Below are positions 63,977 through 64,000 of a stretch of 64,000 nt of DNA, one piece after another. The translations under genes were made by a program, and so were the position numbers. The notes under the pieces are model-generated. The model was not told the DNA's origin and did not search any database. It saw only the letters and a program-made list of their open reading frames with translations. Numbering within the stretch: the stretch's first letter is position 1; the number at the start of each line of letters is the position of its first letter. Source of the stretch: Candidatus Kosakonia sp. 282A-S69 (lineage in GTDB: Bacteria; Pseudomonadota; Gammaproteobacteria; Enterobacterales; Enterobacteriaceae); the NCBI RefSeq assembly GCF_029433855.1, contig NZ_JAROAU010000003.1:657406-721405 (forward strand), written 5' to 3'.

Positions 63977-64000
63977 GCACACCCCGCGCCGCAGCGAAAA

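Overview
The window is a chromosomal segment of a gamma-proteobacterium of the family Enterobacteriaceae. Gene content and order (smpB, ratAB, bamE, recN, nadK, grpE, corB, ypjD, ffh, rpsP-rimM-trmD-rplS, then aroF-tyrA, pheLA, raiA, bamD, rluD-pgeF-clpB, rrn promoters) match the ssrA-to-rrnG arc of E. coli and Salmonella. Protein lengths are close to the E. coli ones. The accessory content suggests Enterobacter, Kosakonia or a relative; the genus cannot be fixed from the sequence alone.

Layout. (1) 1-671: AT-rich accessory DNA beyond the 3' end of ssrA, with the N-terminal 126 codons of a P-loop NTPase running off the left edge. (2) 672-1034: tmRNA (minus strand). (3) 1608-18539: a 17-kb bapABCD-type operon: a 4062-residue adhesin with 36 Ig-like repeats and its type I secretion system. 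It sits between ssrA and smpB, as in Salmonella. (4) 18592-29822: conserved housekeeping genes. (5) about 29899-51064: a P2/186-type prophage between rplS and aroF, where E. coli carries yfiLRNB. (6) 51270-53114: a metal-related DUF2946 and PepSY pair. (7) 53297-63726: aromatic amino-acid genes, raiA, bamD, rluD, pgeF and clpB. The window ends in the P1/P2 promoters of an rRNA operon.

The prophage is the most interesting part. It keeps integrase, CI repressor, Cox, replication protein A, Ogr activator, a full lysis cassette and nearly all tail genes (X, R, V, W, J, I, FI, FII, E, E', T, U, D). No capsid, portal, terminase, scaffold or head-completion gene (Q, P, O, N, M, L) is present, and no cos site was recognised. 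Where the head module should be there are about 600 bp. They hold a 61-codon gene behind a consensus LexA box, and a late promoter placed directly in front of tail gene X. Three tail-fibre genes follow gene I, each with its own late-promoter box and its own terminator, and a host-type REP pair lies among them. Together this looks like a domesticated, SOS-inducible contractile tail particle (an R-type tailocin derived from a 186-like phage). A recent head-module deletion is the alternative.

Regulatory reading: a shared dyad (A-half TTGCA or TCGCA, AA, TGCGA or TGCAA) occurs in the spacer of the lytic promoter, at flanking positions, and over the -35 of ogr. This matches the wiring of phage 186 CI. 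A second dyad, GTTGT-N12-(C/A)CA, precedes X, V, FI and all three fibres and is the probable Ogr site. CI would therefore hold ogr and the early operon off, SOS would relieve CI, and Ogr would then switch on lysis, tail and fibre units in parallel.
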